From NCBI GenBank assembly GCA_049670505.1, contig JBATTK010000142.1, positions 1 to 26,068 of the forward strand: DNA of 26,068 nucleotides. Reading direction: 5' to 3'. The DNA is from JBATTK01 sp049670505 (GTDB taxonomy: Bacteria > Bacteroidota > Bacteroidia > Flavobacteriales > Flavobacteriaceae). The notes beneath the pieces were generated by a model, which had not been told where the DNA came from, did not search any database, and saw only the letters and a program-made list of their open reading frames with translations. Position numbers and translations under genes: made by a program. Shown piece after piece: positions 7,486 to 13,967 of this stretch. Position 1 is the stretch's first letter. Every line of letters starts with the position of its first letter.

Positions 7486-7974
7486 ATGCCCGCATTAAAG
7501 CCAAGCGCGTTATTAAAGAACAAGTCCAATGTACGTCCGGTCGGTGACAGGGCAACGGAGGCTACCGCAGAGGATTTTGTGGAGATGGGGCAGATTTTTG
7601 ATGATCATGCCGACAGAATAGATGCCCTTACGGGAGGTGGGGATGCCAATCCCAATTATGGGGTTTTCACCTCTTTGTTATTGTTACAGGCCGCCTATCC
7701 CGCTGGGGAAGACGGTGCCTATGCGGTCATAGATGCAGGTATCGGTACGGATGCCCGAATAGCGTTGTGGGATACCACAGATAACGATTGGGTACTACAG
7801 GAAACCACATCTACAACAACGACGACAAAAATAGTGGTTACAGGGGACGTAACCAATGTAGAAGTAACGGACGTAAATGGAGACCCGCATCTTATAGTCT
7901 CCGGAACCTATGAGGGTCCGGACCCCACCAAACTGGAAAGTTATTCCGTAAACTCGATAACTAGGGAATTATGA
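7486..7974 (+). CDS. Phage tail-fibre-like protein, short
   Basis: 162 aa. Residues about 64-105 (V-F-T-S-L-L-L-L-Q-A-A-Y-P, then G-E-D-G-A-Y-A-V-I-D-A-G-I-G-T-D, I-A-L-W-D-T, D-W-V-L-Q-E) follow a module I recall from many phage fibre and appendage proteins, where it forms a small beta domain between shaft and tip. A Thr-only run (T-S-T-T-T-T-T-K) links it to a beta-rich end. No signal peptide is present, unlike the two large genes downstream. The ATGA overlap ties it to the 55-aa membrane-protein gene. Its role is probably as part of a virion appendage or an adaptor for the 630-aa fibre. Confidence 0.6.
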   Translation: MPALKPSALLKNKSNVRPVGDRATEATAEDFVEMGQIFDDHADRIDALTGGGDANPNYGVFTSLLLLQAAYPAGEDGAYAVIDAGIGTDARIALWDTTDNDWVLQETTSTTTTTKIVVTGDVTNVEVTDVNGDPHLIVSGTYEGPDPTKLESYSVNSITREL

Positions 7975-8138
7975 ACGAATTTTTAACGATTGCGATTTTC
8001 TTCCTGGCTATATGTATAGCCTATCTATTGTACGATAGATTCAAATCAAGGACAAAAATAAAAACAAAATCCCTGGAAATCGGGGACTTTGAAATTACCA
8101 TTGAAAACGGGGAGCTCAATATAAAACCAAAGAAATGA
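7971..8138 (+). CDS. 55-aa single-span membrane protein
   Basis: A short gene with ATGA overlaps at both ends (ATG 7971 in the preceding stop, TGA 8136-8138 over the next ATG). Such tight coupling makes chance unlikely. The product has an N-terminal membrane segment (F-L-T-I-A-I-F-F-L-A-I-C-I-A-Y-L-L-Y, residues 4-21), then a basic stop-transfer (D-R-F-K-S-R-T-K-I-K-T-K) and a short beta-like tail (I-G-D-F-E-I-T-I-E-N-G-E-L-N). The function is unknown. Its place between fibre genes and the predicted cytoplasmic basic tail do not point to a holin. Confidence 0.7.
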   Translation: MNEFLTIAIFFLAICIAYLLYDRFKSRTKIKTKSLEIGDFEITIENGELNIKPKK

Positions 8139-10027
8139 AAAAACTGCTAGCATTACTGATTTTACTGGTATCGGTTTCGGCCGTATGCCAGGTAAGGGTA
8201 ACCAAGGAGGGGTATCCCAATTTTCCCAAAAAACCTCAGGAGACAACAATATCGGCAACGGACACCGTTTTGATATCCAAGGTAGATGGCATAGTTCGTG
8301 GAATCTCTTACGCTGATTTTACTTCCGGTCTTGGTGGAGGCACTTCTTCTAATTTAGATTTGACCGGGAACGTCCTTACCCTAACAAACCCCTTGACACC
8401 TGGCAACAACGTGAACCTTCAATCCTGGCTGACCGTACTATACCCGAATCTGGATACTGACAGTACAAATGATTTCAGTGGAGATTATAACGACCTGACA
8501 AATAAACCGACTATTTCAAACTTTTCATGGGGCACACCCATTGATAGGAATATAGGAACCGATGGCCTTGCACCCTATAATCTTGGTGGAGATGCTGATT
8601 TTTTGGCCCGTGTTTATTCCTTTTCTTTTTTTACCAAAGGGGGAAACCCAAGCGATAGGACTTGGATTATGAGTTCGATAGCCAGTGATTATTGGTTATC
8701 GGTCAACGATGTAGCAGGGTCTTCTAATTATGACGGTGTATATAAATTCAATCCAGATGGAACGGCTACCGGGAATTTTGATGTTCTCACTAAAGGTGCG
8801 GCCGATGCTCTTTATGGAGGTGTTGGAGGTGGAACCGACGACCAGACAGCGGCGGAGGTTCCTACAACTATACAGAACGGGGTAACGGAAGCCAATGCAC
8901 AAGCGGAACTTGAAAAACTAAATGCGGCCATCGGTTCGGGTACATTAGAAAACTCTAACCAAGGTATAGACGCGGATAGGATTATAGACGTTTCCCCCGG
9001 GTTTTCTTTAAAGATCATTTCAGGGCAGTCCGATATGGCGGAGTTTTCCGGAGGTGGCCAGGTAGAGTTTTTCGAGAGCATTACCATTCCCTTGGATCCC
9101 TTGGATCCCGGTTGGGACGGAAATCCAACTGCAGCCACCAAGGATGATATCTATGATTATCTGATGGTGCAATCGGAGATTAACGAAAACAACGGTAAAA
9201 AACATGTGGTGACCATATCCGCGGATGCTACCTTGAACAATGAAAACTTCGCTCCCACCGTCACCCCAAATCGGGGAAAGACCTCTTTCAATGTTACGAC
9301 CGGGGACTATACGCTAACGGTCCCTAATACGGTGACCAGTGAAACGACCGGCACTTTCCAGCCTACCGACATAGATGCGACCATGACATTTGTTCCGGGT
9401 ACCGGAGTCACCTTCGTAGGCAACGGTACCGCCCCTATAACCCAGGGTTTTATCTTGGACAGCCTTAATGCGGCAGGGATAACTAGGATCGGGCCAAATC
9501 TTTTCAGCGTGATCGGGGCGGTAAAACCTTTCTCCACATCGTATGCCCCCAACAACCTATATACGGAGGCGTCCGGGGCGAACGCCGATAACTTCTCGGC
9601 AATCAGTATCGGAAGCTTCACGGAACAGAACGGCATCGCCGTGGACAATATCAGCAATTCGACCGAACATCCGACCGTAACCGGCGGGGCGACCGGATCA
9701 TTACGGTTCAACGAAGTGGACGACAAAAGCTACAACGGATTGTATCTCGATTTTGCCAACATCGGCGTGGATTTGACCATAGATGAATTCTATACACTGG
9801 AAGTATGGGTACGAAAGGACAGCACTACCGGATCGTTAAGGCTACGTATCGACCAGACCGTGGATGCCGACATCAACCCTACTTTGACAATAGGTGAATG
9901 GACGAAAATCAGTATCACCTGGCAGGCCGATATCGTAAATCCCATAGCCAGGATTGTCCCTGGTTGGAACGTCAACACGGGAAGCGACGACATGTATGTC
10001 ACCAACTATGTAATCTATCAAAACTGA
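8135..10027 (+). CDS. Tail-fibre/adhesin-like protein with signal peptide and C-terminal sugar-binding-like domain
   Basis: 630 aa. Residues 1-18 are a convincing signal peptide (M-K-K-L-L-A-L-L-I-L-L-V-S-V-S-A-V-C). Next come fibre-type modules: an N-terminal segment with T-D-T-V-L-I-S-K-V-D-G, then D-Y-N-D-L-T-N-K-P-T-I (about 113-123), a motif common in phage fibres, Gly-rich links, and A-E-V-P-T-T-I-Q-N-G-V-T-E-A-N-A-Q-A-E-L. Residues about 470-630 look like a jelly-roll carbohydrate-binding domain (Y-T-L-E-V-W-V-R-K-D, I-G-E-W-T-K-I-S-I-T-W). The likely role is binding to cell-surface glycan. Virion proteins normally lack export signals, so either this hydrophobic start serves assembly or the protein is displayed by the lysogen. 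It sits in a coupled run with the 55-aa gene. Confidence 0.65.
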   Translation: MKKLLALLILLVSVSAVCQVRVTKEGYPNFPKKPQETTISATDTVLISKVDGIVRGISYADFTSGLGGGTSSNLDLTGNVLTLTNPLTPGNNVNLQSWLTVLYPNLDTDSTNDFSGDYNDLTNKPTISNFSWGTPIDRNIGTDGLAPYNLGGDADFLARVYSFSFFTKGGNPSDRTWIMSSIASDYWLSVNDVAGSSNYDGVYKFNPDGTATGNFDVLTKGAADALYGGVGGGTDDQTAAEVPTTIQNGVTEANAQAELEKLNAAIGSGTLENSNQGIDADRIIDVSPGFSLKIISGQSDMAEFSGGGQVEFFESITIPLDPLDPGWDGNPTAATKDDIYDYLMVQSEINENNGKKHVVTISADATLNNENFAPTVTPNRGKTSFNVTTGDYTLTVPNTVTSETTGTFQPTDIDATMTFVPGTGVTFVGNGTAPITQGFILDSLNAAGITRIGPNLFSVIGAVKPFSTSYAPNNLYTEASGANADNFSAISIGSFTEQNGIAVDNISNSTEHPTVTGGATGSLRFNEVDDKSYNGLYLDFANIGVDLTIDEFYTLEVWVRKDSTTGSLRLRIDQTVDADINPTLTIGEWTKISITWQADIVNPIARIVPGWNVNTGSDDMYVTNYVIYQN

Positions 10028-10028
10028 T

Positions 10029-10283
10029 ATGAAACCTATAATCCTATTTATATTGTTTTTTTTATCCATGGACATTGTTCCGCCGGCGAAGACCGTTGTA
10101 GAGCTGAAGACTTTTTTTGATACCGCATACACTGACGCCACTACAGGGGCAAATGCGACCTCCCCCAACAAAAACCCGATCTTTGGAAGCCTTACCTCCG
10201 GTTCCGAACAGGAGTACTACAGATTGGCGGATTGGTTAAAGGCACTTATAGGTGTCTGGCAAGCTACGGGGGATATTACCTAA
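10029..10283 (+). CDS. 5' fragment of a split secreted protein, possibly a glycan-active enzyme
   Basis: 84 aa. It begins one base after the fibre stop, with a hydrophobic signal-like start (M-K-P-I-I-L-F-I-L-F-F-L-S-M-D-I-V). The frame ends at TAA 10281-10283, but the same frame continues without another stop through 10284-10313 (F-N-R-A-K-E-I-I-D-N) into the next coding segment. The two fragments therefore look like one protein of about 413 aa broken by a single nonsense codon. The N-terminal part carries helices (K-T-F-F-D-T-A-Y, R-L-A-D-W-L-K-A-L) that flow into the downstream helices. On its own the fragment is unlikely to work. Confidence 0.6.
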   Translation: MKPIILFILFFLSMDIVPPAKTVVELKTFFDTAYTDATTGANATSPNKNPIFGSLTSGSEQEYYRLADWLKALIGVWQATGDIT

Positions 10284-10313
10284 TTCAACAGGGCAAAGGA
10301 AATCATAGACAAC

Positions 10314-11270
10314 ATGGTTTCCAATGCCGTCACTCTTTCGGGTGGTGCCAATGCAGGTTTTTTGGGATGGCCCTCGGCTGCTTCATATGGGGCCAATAGG
10401 GCCGCTAATGGGACGAATCTCTGGGAAATCTACTCATGGCGTCATGTTGCATATCTGCTTACAGTGCTTTATGACTCCCCCAATTTCGTAGCCGCTCAAG
10501 GTTTGACTACATGGTACAATAACACTCTGGCCTTTTTGGAGACCAACATAGCCGAAAAGTGGCGGCAGAACAATATCAATGCACATGTGTACCGTAGCAA
10601 TCTGCACCTAGCGAGCCACAATATGGTGATATATTACTGCCTTGACTATCTCACTTCAAACGCGGATCCTATATACCGTGAAATCTGGCAGAACATTGCA
10701 TATGCGGGAATGCCGAACTATCCGGCACCGCAAAATAACATACAATACTTGCTTAGGGGCAATTCGGACAGCATGCCGGCCCTGAACCTCACGGATACGA
10801 ATTCCTGGTACCAGAACTGGACCGGAACGGCCACAAAGGTTCACGATGTCAATCATGCCGGGGATTTCGTGAACAATGTTTACACGATGTACATCCTCGG
10901 GGCGCATTTCACCCAGGCCGATATGTCGGCAATTGCCCAAGGGATGATAGACAATGTTTGGGTAAGCTATTCGTCTTGGAATATCAACGAATTCGTGAAC
11001 GGTACGGGAGCGGTGCAGCAACTTGAAAACGAGGGTGCCCAGGAATACTTTGTAATCGGTCAATTTAACGAAACTCTCCAGGCATCCATGGAGGACAACG
11101 TGGAGGCCAATCAGGAGCATTTCTCCTTTGCCGGTTTCCTTTTATACAATAGAAAAGTGCTGGATGATGGCTCGTTGTTCTACCCTGAGCCGCCCAGTGA
11201 CCTGGTATTTTTCGATACGGGCCTACAAGTCAAAAAGAAATCGGCGGCAGCGGTATTGATCGCCAACTAA
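10314..11270 (+). CDS. 3' fragment of the split protein, helix-rich, possible glycan lyase-like domain
   Basis: 318 aa from ATG 10314, in the same frame as the upstream fragment and only ten codons beyond its TAA. It is rich in Trp, Tyr, Asn and His, with repeating helices (W-E-I-Y-S-W-R-H-V-A-Y-L-L-T-V-L-Y; H-N-M-V-I-Y-Y-C-L-D-Y-L) and H-D-V-N-H-A-G-D-F-V-N-N-V-Y-T-M-Y. These features recall alpha/alpha-barrel polysaccharide lyases and glycosidases. The end is a short beta segment (D-L-V-F-F-D-T-G-L-Q-V-K-K-K). Next to a fibre with a sugar-binding end, a depolymerase that degrades the host surface glycan is a reasonable guess. No catalytic residue can be claimed. Whether this part is translated alone is unknown. 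Confidence 0.55.
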   Translation: MVSNAVTLSGGANAGFLGWPSAASYGANRAANGTNLWEIYSWRHVAYLLTVLYDSPNFVAAQGLTTWYNNTLAFLETNIAEKWRQNNINAHVYRSNLHLASHNMVIYYCLDYLTSNADPIYREIWQNIAYAGMPNYPAPQNNIQYLLRGNSDSMPALNLTDTNSWYQNWTGTATKVHDVNHAGDFVNNVYTMYILGAHFTQADMSAIAQGMIDNVWVSYSSWNINEFVNGTGAVQQLENEGAQEYFVIGQFNETLQASMEDNVEANQEHFSFAGFLLYNRKVLDDGSLFYPEPPSDLVFFDTGLQVKKKSAAAVLIAN

Positions 11271-11297
11271 AGAAAATGAAATTTAATAGCAAATTTT

Positions 11298-11639
11298 ATG
11301 GAAGCAGGTGAAATTTTGATACAAGCAGGTCTAAACCTTCTCCTTGGGTTTACAGGGACCGCACTTTTCATAGGATGGGGCGTAAGGGAGTATTTAAGGA
11401 ATTTCAGTTGGTCCATATTTTGGGGGCACAACAAACCCTTTGTTATCTGGGTGGCGTTTATGCTGGTCCTTTTGTCCATCATACTGGCGGTAAGCCCGGA
11501 GGCGGGAACCGCTATAAAGACCTTGATAGGTCTGGACGTGTCCAATGAACCGGCGGCCAATATTGCGCTTGGATGGGCCTTGGCCCTAGCCGCGAACGCA
11601 GCTAGCAAAAAGAAAATAAACAAGAAACATGAACAATGA
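11298..11639 (+). CDS. Small membrane protein with two spans, holin candidate
   Basis: 113 aa with membrane segments at about 8-28 (I-Q-A-G-L-N-L-L-L-G-F-T-G-T-A-L-F-I) and 49-66 (V-I-W-V-A-F-M-L-V-L-L-S-I-I-L-A-V), a weaker Ala-rich helix at about 86-100, and a basic tail (K-K-K-I-N-K-K-H). It is the first of three small membrane-protein genes before a peptidase endolysin, the position of holins, which form the membrane lesion that starts lysis. The stop overlaps the next gene by 11 bases. The length and topology fit, but holins share no motif, so the call depends on context. Confidence 0.6.
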   Translation: MEAGEILIQAGLNLLLGFTGTALFIGWGVREYLRNFSWSIFWGHNKPFVIWVAFMLVLLSIILAVSPEAGTAIKTLIGLDVSNEPAANIALGWALALAANAASKKKINKKHEQ

Positions 11640-11871
11640 TATGCCATATAGAAACATTCTCCTATCATTTCTTTACTCGTTGATCGACCTGGTACAATGG
11701 CTTTGGATCCTGGCATGGGGATATATGGCCGGCATTAGTTTCGATTGGATCTACGAGATAGACTACTTTGCGGATTTCCATAAGGTAGCCGTAACCGTTT
11801 CCGCAATGCTTATAGGTACCTATCTGAGCTATAGGTTAAGAAAATATTTGAACCGCAAAAAACGAAAATGA
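11629..11871 (+). CDS. Small membrane protein, second holin/antiholin candidate
   Basis: 80 aa, with two membrane segments (I-L-L-S-F-L-Y-S-L-I-D-L-V-Q-W-L-W-I-L-A at about 9-33, and V-A-V-T-V-S-A-M-L-I-G-T-Y-L-S-Y at about 52-68) and a strongly basic end (R-L-R-K-Y-L-N-R-K-K-R-K). Two spans with a basic C-terminus is typical of class II holins. It overlaps both neighbours, so all three membrane proteins are made together. One of the three might act as an antiholin. The sequence does not tell which. Confidence 0.6.
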   Translation: MNNDMPYRNILLSFLYSLIDLVQWLWILAWGYMAGISFDWIYEIDYFADFHKVAVTVSAMLIGTYLSYRLRKYLNRKKRK

Positions 11872-11993
11872 TGAGAAAACTATTCAAATGGTTGAGCAAA
11901 GGGGAGAACGCCCCGATTAAATGGATATTGTTCGGTTTTGCCGTGGTTAGCTTGCTAGGCTGGACATTGCGAAAATTGTTCTATTTATGGTAA
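11868..11993 (+). CDS. 41-aa single-span membrane protein in the lysis cassette
   Basis: The ATG at 11868 overlaps the preceding stop (ATGA), and the TAA at 11991-11993 lies inside the endolysin gene, which starts at 11987. The product is a basic amphipathic start (M-M-R-K-L-F-K-W-L-S-K-G), one membrane segment (I-K-W-I-L-F-G-F-A-V-V-S-L-L-G-W, residues 17-32) and a basic end. Overlaps on both sides and a TM-containing product in a lysis cassette support a real gene. It may be a pinholin-like or holin-regulating peptide. That is an inference. Confidence 0.65.
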   Translation: MMRKLFKWLSKGENAPIKWILFGFAVVSLLGWTLRKLFYLW

Positions 11994-12424
11994 CCAGTAG
12001 GCAATGTCTGGACAAATGGGGAGACCCTTCTACCACGCATGACGAGGGTTCCTATATGGTCGTTTGGGATGTCCCCAAATACATTTGGGAAAACATTCCG
12101 GCCATTCCAAGGCGGATCTACTGCAACAGGGAAATGATAGTTCCATTGGAGGTGGCTTTTCTGAATATTATCGATAGGCGGCTTTCACATCTGGTGAAGA
12201 CCTGGGACGGATGTTTCAACATTCGTAGGATGAGAGGCTATAGATCGTGGTCGTTGCACTCCTGGGGGATTGCAATTGACATTAACGCCGCTTGGAACGG
12301 ATTGGGAAAGGAACCTCAAATGCCCATGGAACTGGTGCAATGTTTTTTTGATGCGGATTTTGAATGGGGAGGATTTTGGAAGAGAAAAGATGGCATGCAT
12401 TTTCAATTAAGCTATTTGAGATGA
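11987..12424 (+). CDS. Endolysin, M15-type D-Ala/L-Ala-D-Glu peptidase
   Basis: 145 aa, a zinc peptidase of the M15 (VanY/CwlK-like) type that cuts the peptide stem of peptidoglycan. The zinc site is visible: S-L-H-S-W-G-I-A-I-D (residues 89-98, with H91 and D98) and D-G-M-H-F-Q-L (H138), with E126-W127-G-G before it in the usual place of the catalytic acid. The length is that of a single-domain phage endolysin. There is no signal peptide, so release through a holin is expected, and three candidate holin genes lie directly upstream. It overlaps the upstream gene by seven bases and the next by four. Confidence 0.9.
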   Translation: MVTSRQCLDKWGDPSTTHDEGSYMVVWDVPKYIWENIPAIPRRIYCNREMIVPLEVAFLNIIDRRLSHLVKTWDGCFNIRRMRGYRSWSLHSWGIAIDINAAWNGLGKEPQMPMELVQCFFDADFEWGGFWKRKDGMHFQLSYLR

Positions 12425-12708
12425 AGAAAGTAGAAAAAGTCTTCGATCAAAACGGCAAGTTTTGTAGTTGGCAACATTATTGTCCGGGATGCAAAATGCA
12501 TCACGCTTTTGACAAAAGATGGTCGTTCAACGAATCTCCCGAAATCCCTAGTTTTTCTCCTTCCATGCTTGTAAGATATGCTTGGGGAGAAAGTAACGAA
12601 GAACGAAGGTGCCATTATTTTTTAAAGGACGGAAAGATACAATACCTGTCCGATTGTACTCATGAACTAAAAGGGCAAACAATTGAATGCCCAAATATTG
12701 AAGCATGA
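12421..12708 (+). CDS. Small phage protein with CPGC and DCTHxLxGQT motifs
   Basis: 95 aa; ATG 12421 overlaps the endolysin stop (ATGA), so I reject the longer frame that begins inside the endolysin gene. It contains H-Y-C-P-G-C-K-M-H-H-A-F (about 19-30), P-S-F-S-P-S-M-L-V, then R-C-H-Y-F-L-K-D-G-K-I-Q-Y-L-S-D-C-T-H-E-L-K-G-Q-T. I recall this pattern from a widespread family of small phage proteins (DUF6527, label from memory) of unknown function. The Cys/His pattern would suit a zinc knuckle. Its place between endolysin and spanin candidate is notable, but no lysis function is known to me. Confidence 0.75.
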   Translation: MKKVEKVFDQNGKFCSWQHYCPGCKMHHAFDKRWSFNESPEIPSFSPSMLVRYAWGESNEERRCHYFLKDGKIQYLSDCTHELKGQTIECPNIEA

Positions 12709-13199
12709 AAAAGCTAATACCATATCTGTTTTTTGCTGCAGCTGTCATATTAATGCTACTGGCTTCATCATGCGGCAGTAAAAAAAAACTTATCGATCGT
12801 ATTAACGAGAAAAAAGTAGTCCTGGACAATAAGGACATCGCCGTTACTACACGGAACGATATTTCCGTATCGTCAAAAATCCAGGATTTTGAATATGTAG
12901 AAACCTATGAACCCATAGACCCGACAAAGCCGGCAATCGTTGAAAAGGAGAACGGCAGGACCAAACTGACCAATGCCAAACTGACCAAAGAAAAAAAGCA
13001 TAGAGCCGAATCTAAAATAACGAATGACAATTCCCGCACCGATTTTAAGGACGAATCAAAAACATCGGACAGGTCTAGCAAAAGAACCCGTTCGACCGAT
13101 TCCAATGTGAAAAGGGTTTCACCGTGGCCATTGTTGTTCGGGGGTATTACTTTGTTGGCCGCTTTCTTTTTGTGGCTAAGGTTCGGAAAAAGATCATAA
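12705..13199 (+). CDS. Putative one-piece spanin (outer-membrane lipoprotein with C-terminal membrane anchor)
   Basis: 164 aa. The N-terminus is a lipoprotein signal (M-K-K-L-I-P-Y-L, hydrophobic core, L-A-S-S-C with lipid Cys at residue 23). The next residues G-S-K-K-K lack the acidic export signal of surface lipoproteins, so it should face the periplasm. Residues about 30-138 are highly charged, first with beta or helix potential and then Lys/Arg/Asp/Ser-rich and probably extended. Residues about 141-158 (P-L-L-F-G-G-I-T-L-L-A-A-F-F-L-W) form a membrane segment, with a basic end. A lipoyl anchor in the outer membrane plus a C-terminal inner-membrane anchor is the topology of u-spanins, which fuse the two membranes in the last step of lysis. 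Position directly after the endolysin agrees. Confidence 0.7.
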   Translation: MKKLIPYLFFAAAVILMLLASSCGSKKKLIDRINEKKVVLDNKDIAVTTRNDISVSSKIQDFEYVETYEPIDPTKPAIVEKENGRTKLTNAKLTKEKKHRAESKITNDNSRTDFKDESKTSDRSSKRTRSTDSNVKRVSPWPLLFGGITLLAAFFLWLRFGKRS

Positions 13200-13484
13200 C
13201 CTATACTTGTCCCATTTGCCACGCCCGAAAAGATAGATATGATCATCTACCGTTATATTCTTGTATAGCATTGTAAGTTCCTGAAAGATGCGAATTAAAT
13301 TTTCCTCTGTCCGATCGATATCCTTCCCCTTCACTTCAAGGATACCGTTTTTTATCGCTATCCTCCTTTTTTGATCAGGATGCTTTACCATTAAAAAAAC
13401 TTCCCCTTTCAAAGCCTGTAATACCCATGAACGGACACGGAATTCGGTTACATTGCAATCTTCTTGTTCTGGAAAGTTGGACAT
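13194..13484 (-). CDS. Minus-strand small protein of unknown function in the late region
   Basis: 96 aa, soluble, with a mix of charged residues: V-R-S-W-V-L-Q-A-L-K-G-E-V-F-L-M-V-K-H-P-D-Q-K, then beta-like I-A-I-K-N-G-I-L-E-V-K, then a helix (E-E-N-L-I-R-I-F-Q-E-L-T-M-L-Y-K-N) and a basic end (G-R-G-K-W-D-K-Y-R-L). No family recognised. It runs against the surrounding late genes, overlapping the spanin gene end by six bases, and has an exact TAnnTTTG element 46 bases upstream of its ATG (13531-13538). It therefore looks like a separately expressed insert, perhaps active in the lysogen. Confidence 0.6.
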   Translation of the reverse strand: MSNFPEQEDCNVTEFRVRSWVLQALKGEVFLMVKHPDQKRRIAIKNGILEVKGKDIDRTEENLIRIFQELTMLYKNITVDDHIYLFGRGKWDKYRL

Positions 13485-13530
13485 TTTCTAAAAATATGGA
13501 ATAACTACGAAAAAGGCGGATTGTCTATGG

Positions 13531-13538
13531 CAAATTTA
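13531..13538 (-). promoter_or_regulatory. Bacteroidetes -7 element for the minus-strand gene (TAAATTTG)
   Basis: Read on the minus strand, TAAATTTG matches TAnnTTTG exactly and precedes the ATG at 13484 by 46 bases. There is no obvious -33 TTTG. This promoter is divergent from the motif copy at 13550 on the plus strand, only 11 bases away. Confidence 0.5.
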
Positions 13539-13549
13539 TAAATCTTTCA

Positions 13550-13584
13550 TGTCCTTTTTTGCCCCTGTTCCTTTTTCCAACTTG
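13550..13584 (+). promoter_or_regulatory. Putative phage late promoter, copy 4
   Basis: TGTCCTTTTTT (13550-13560), a CTTTTT tract, then CCAACTTG (13577-13584), 27 bases from the first part; ATG 13590 follows six bases later. It is the start of the tail operon after the minus-strand gene. The ATG at 13549 opens a 14-codon frame (M-S-F-F-A-P-V-P-F-S-N-L-H-V) that ends in TGA overlapping the tail gene start (ATGA), so this copy also fits a coupled leader peptide. Confidence 0.5.
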
Positions 13585-13589
13585 CATGT

Positions 13590-13967
13590 ATGAGCGATCT
13601 ATATGCACCGGATGTAGTACAACAGGAAAGGAAAGCGGGTCAAAAGGCCGCAAGAACACTCCGAAGGGATTTGCGCACAATTTTGGGTACGTTATCCATA
13701 AAATCCGGGTCACAGCTTTTTAAGAATACAAAGATTACGACAATAACCAGTTTCGGGACCTTGGACCACCTTGCCGTTATAACGCCCCATTACATATTTA
13801 AGCAGCATTATGGTTTTGAGGGAATCAAGAAAAATGGCGTTGCAATGTCAATGAAACCCTTTCTGCACTTTGACAAGCTTTTTGCTAAGACCAGGGCTTT
13901 GGACAAACTTTTAGACGAGATAGGCGCCATTCGCGCAGAGGAAATAACCAGAAACATTAGGTTCTAA
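13590..13967 (+). CDS. Small tail/neck protein, HK97 gp10-like
   Basis: 125 aa, basic at the start (Q-Q-E-R-K-A-G-Q-K-A-A-R-T-L-R-R-D-L-R), then strands and a helix (D-K-L-F-A-K-T-R-A-L-D-K-L-L-D-E-I-G-A). It lies directly before the tape measure, with TAATG overlap. The middle, G-T-L-D-H-L-A-V-I-T-P-H-Y-I-F-K-Q-H-Y-G-F, resembles the G-x-x-x-x-Y-A-x-x-x-E-F-G region of HK97 gp10-like minor tail proteins, which cap or complete the tail. This is suggestive only. Other small tail proteins could share the features. Confidence 0.55.
   Translation: MSDLYAPDVVQQERKAGQKAARTLRRDLRTILGTLSIKSGSQLFKNTKITTITSFGTLDHLAVITPHYIFKQHYGFEGIKKNGVAMSMKPFLHFDKLFAKTRALDKLLDEIGAIRAEEITRNIRF

Noticed and set aside
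9090..9110. Tandem CTTGGATCC repeat in the fibre gene
   Set aside because: Only two units encoding P-L-D-P-L-D-P; too short for a functional repeat.
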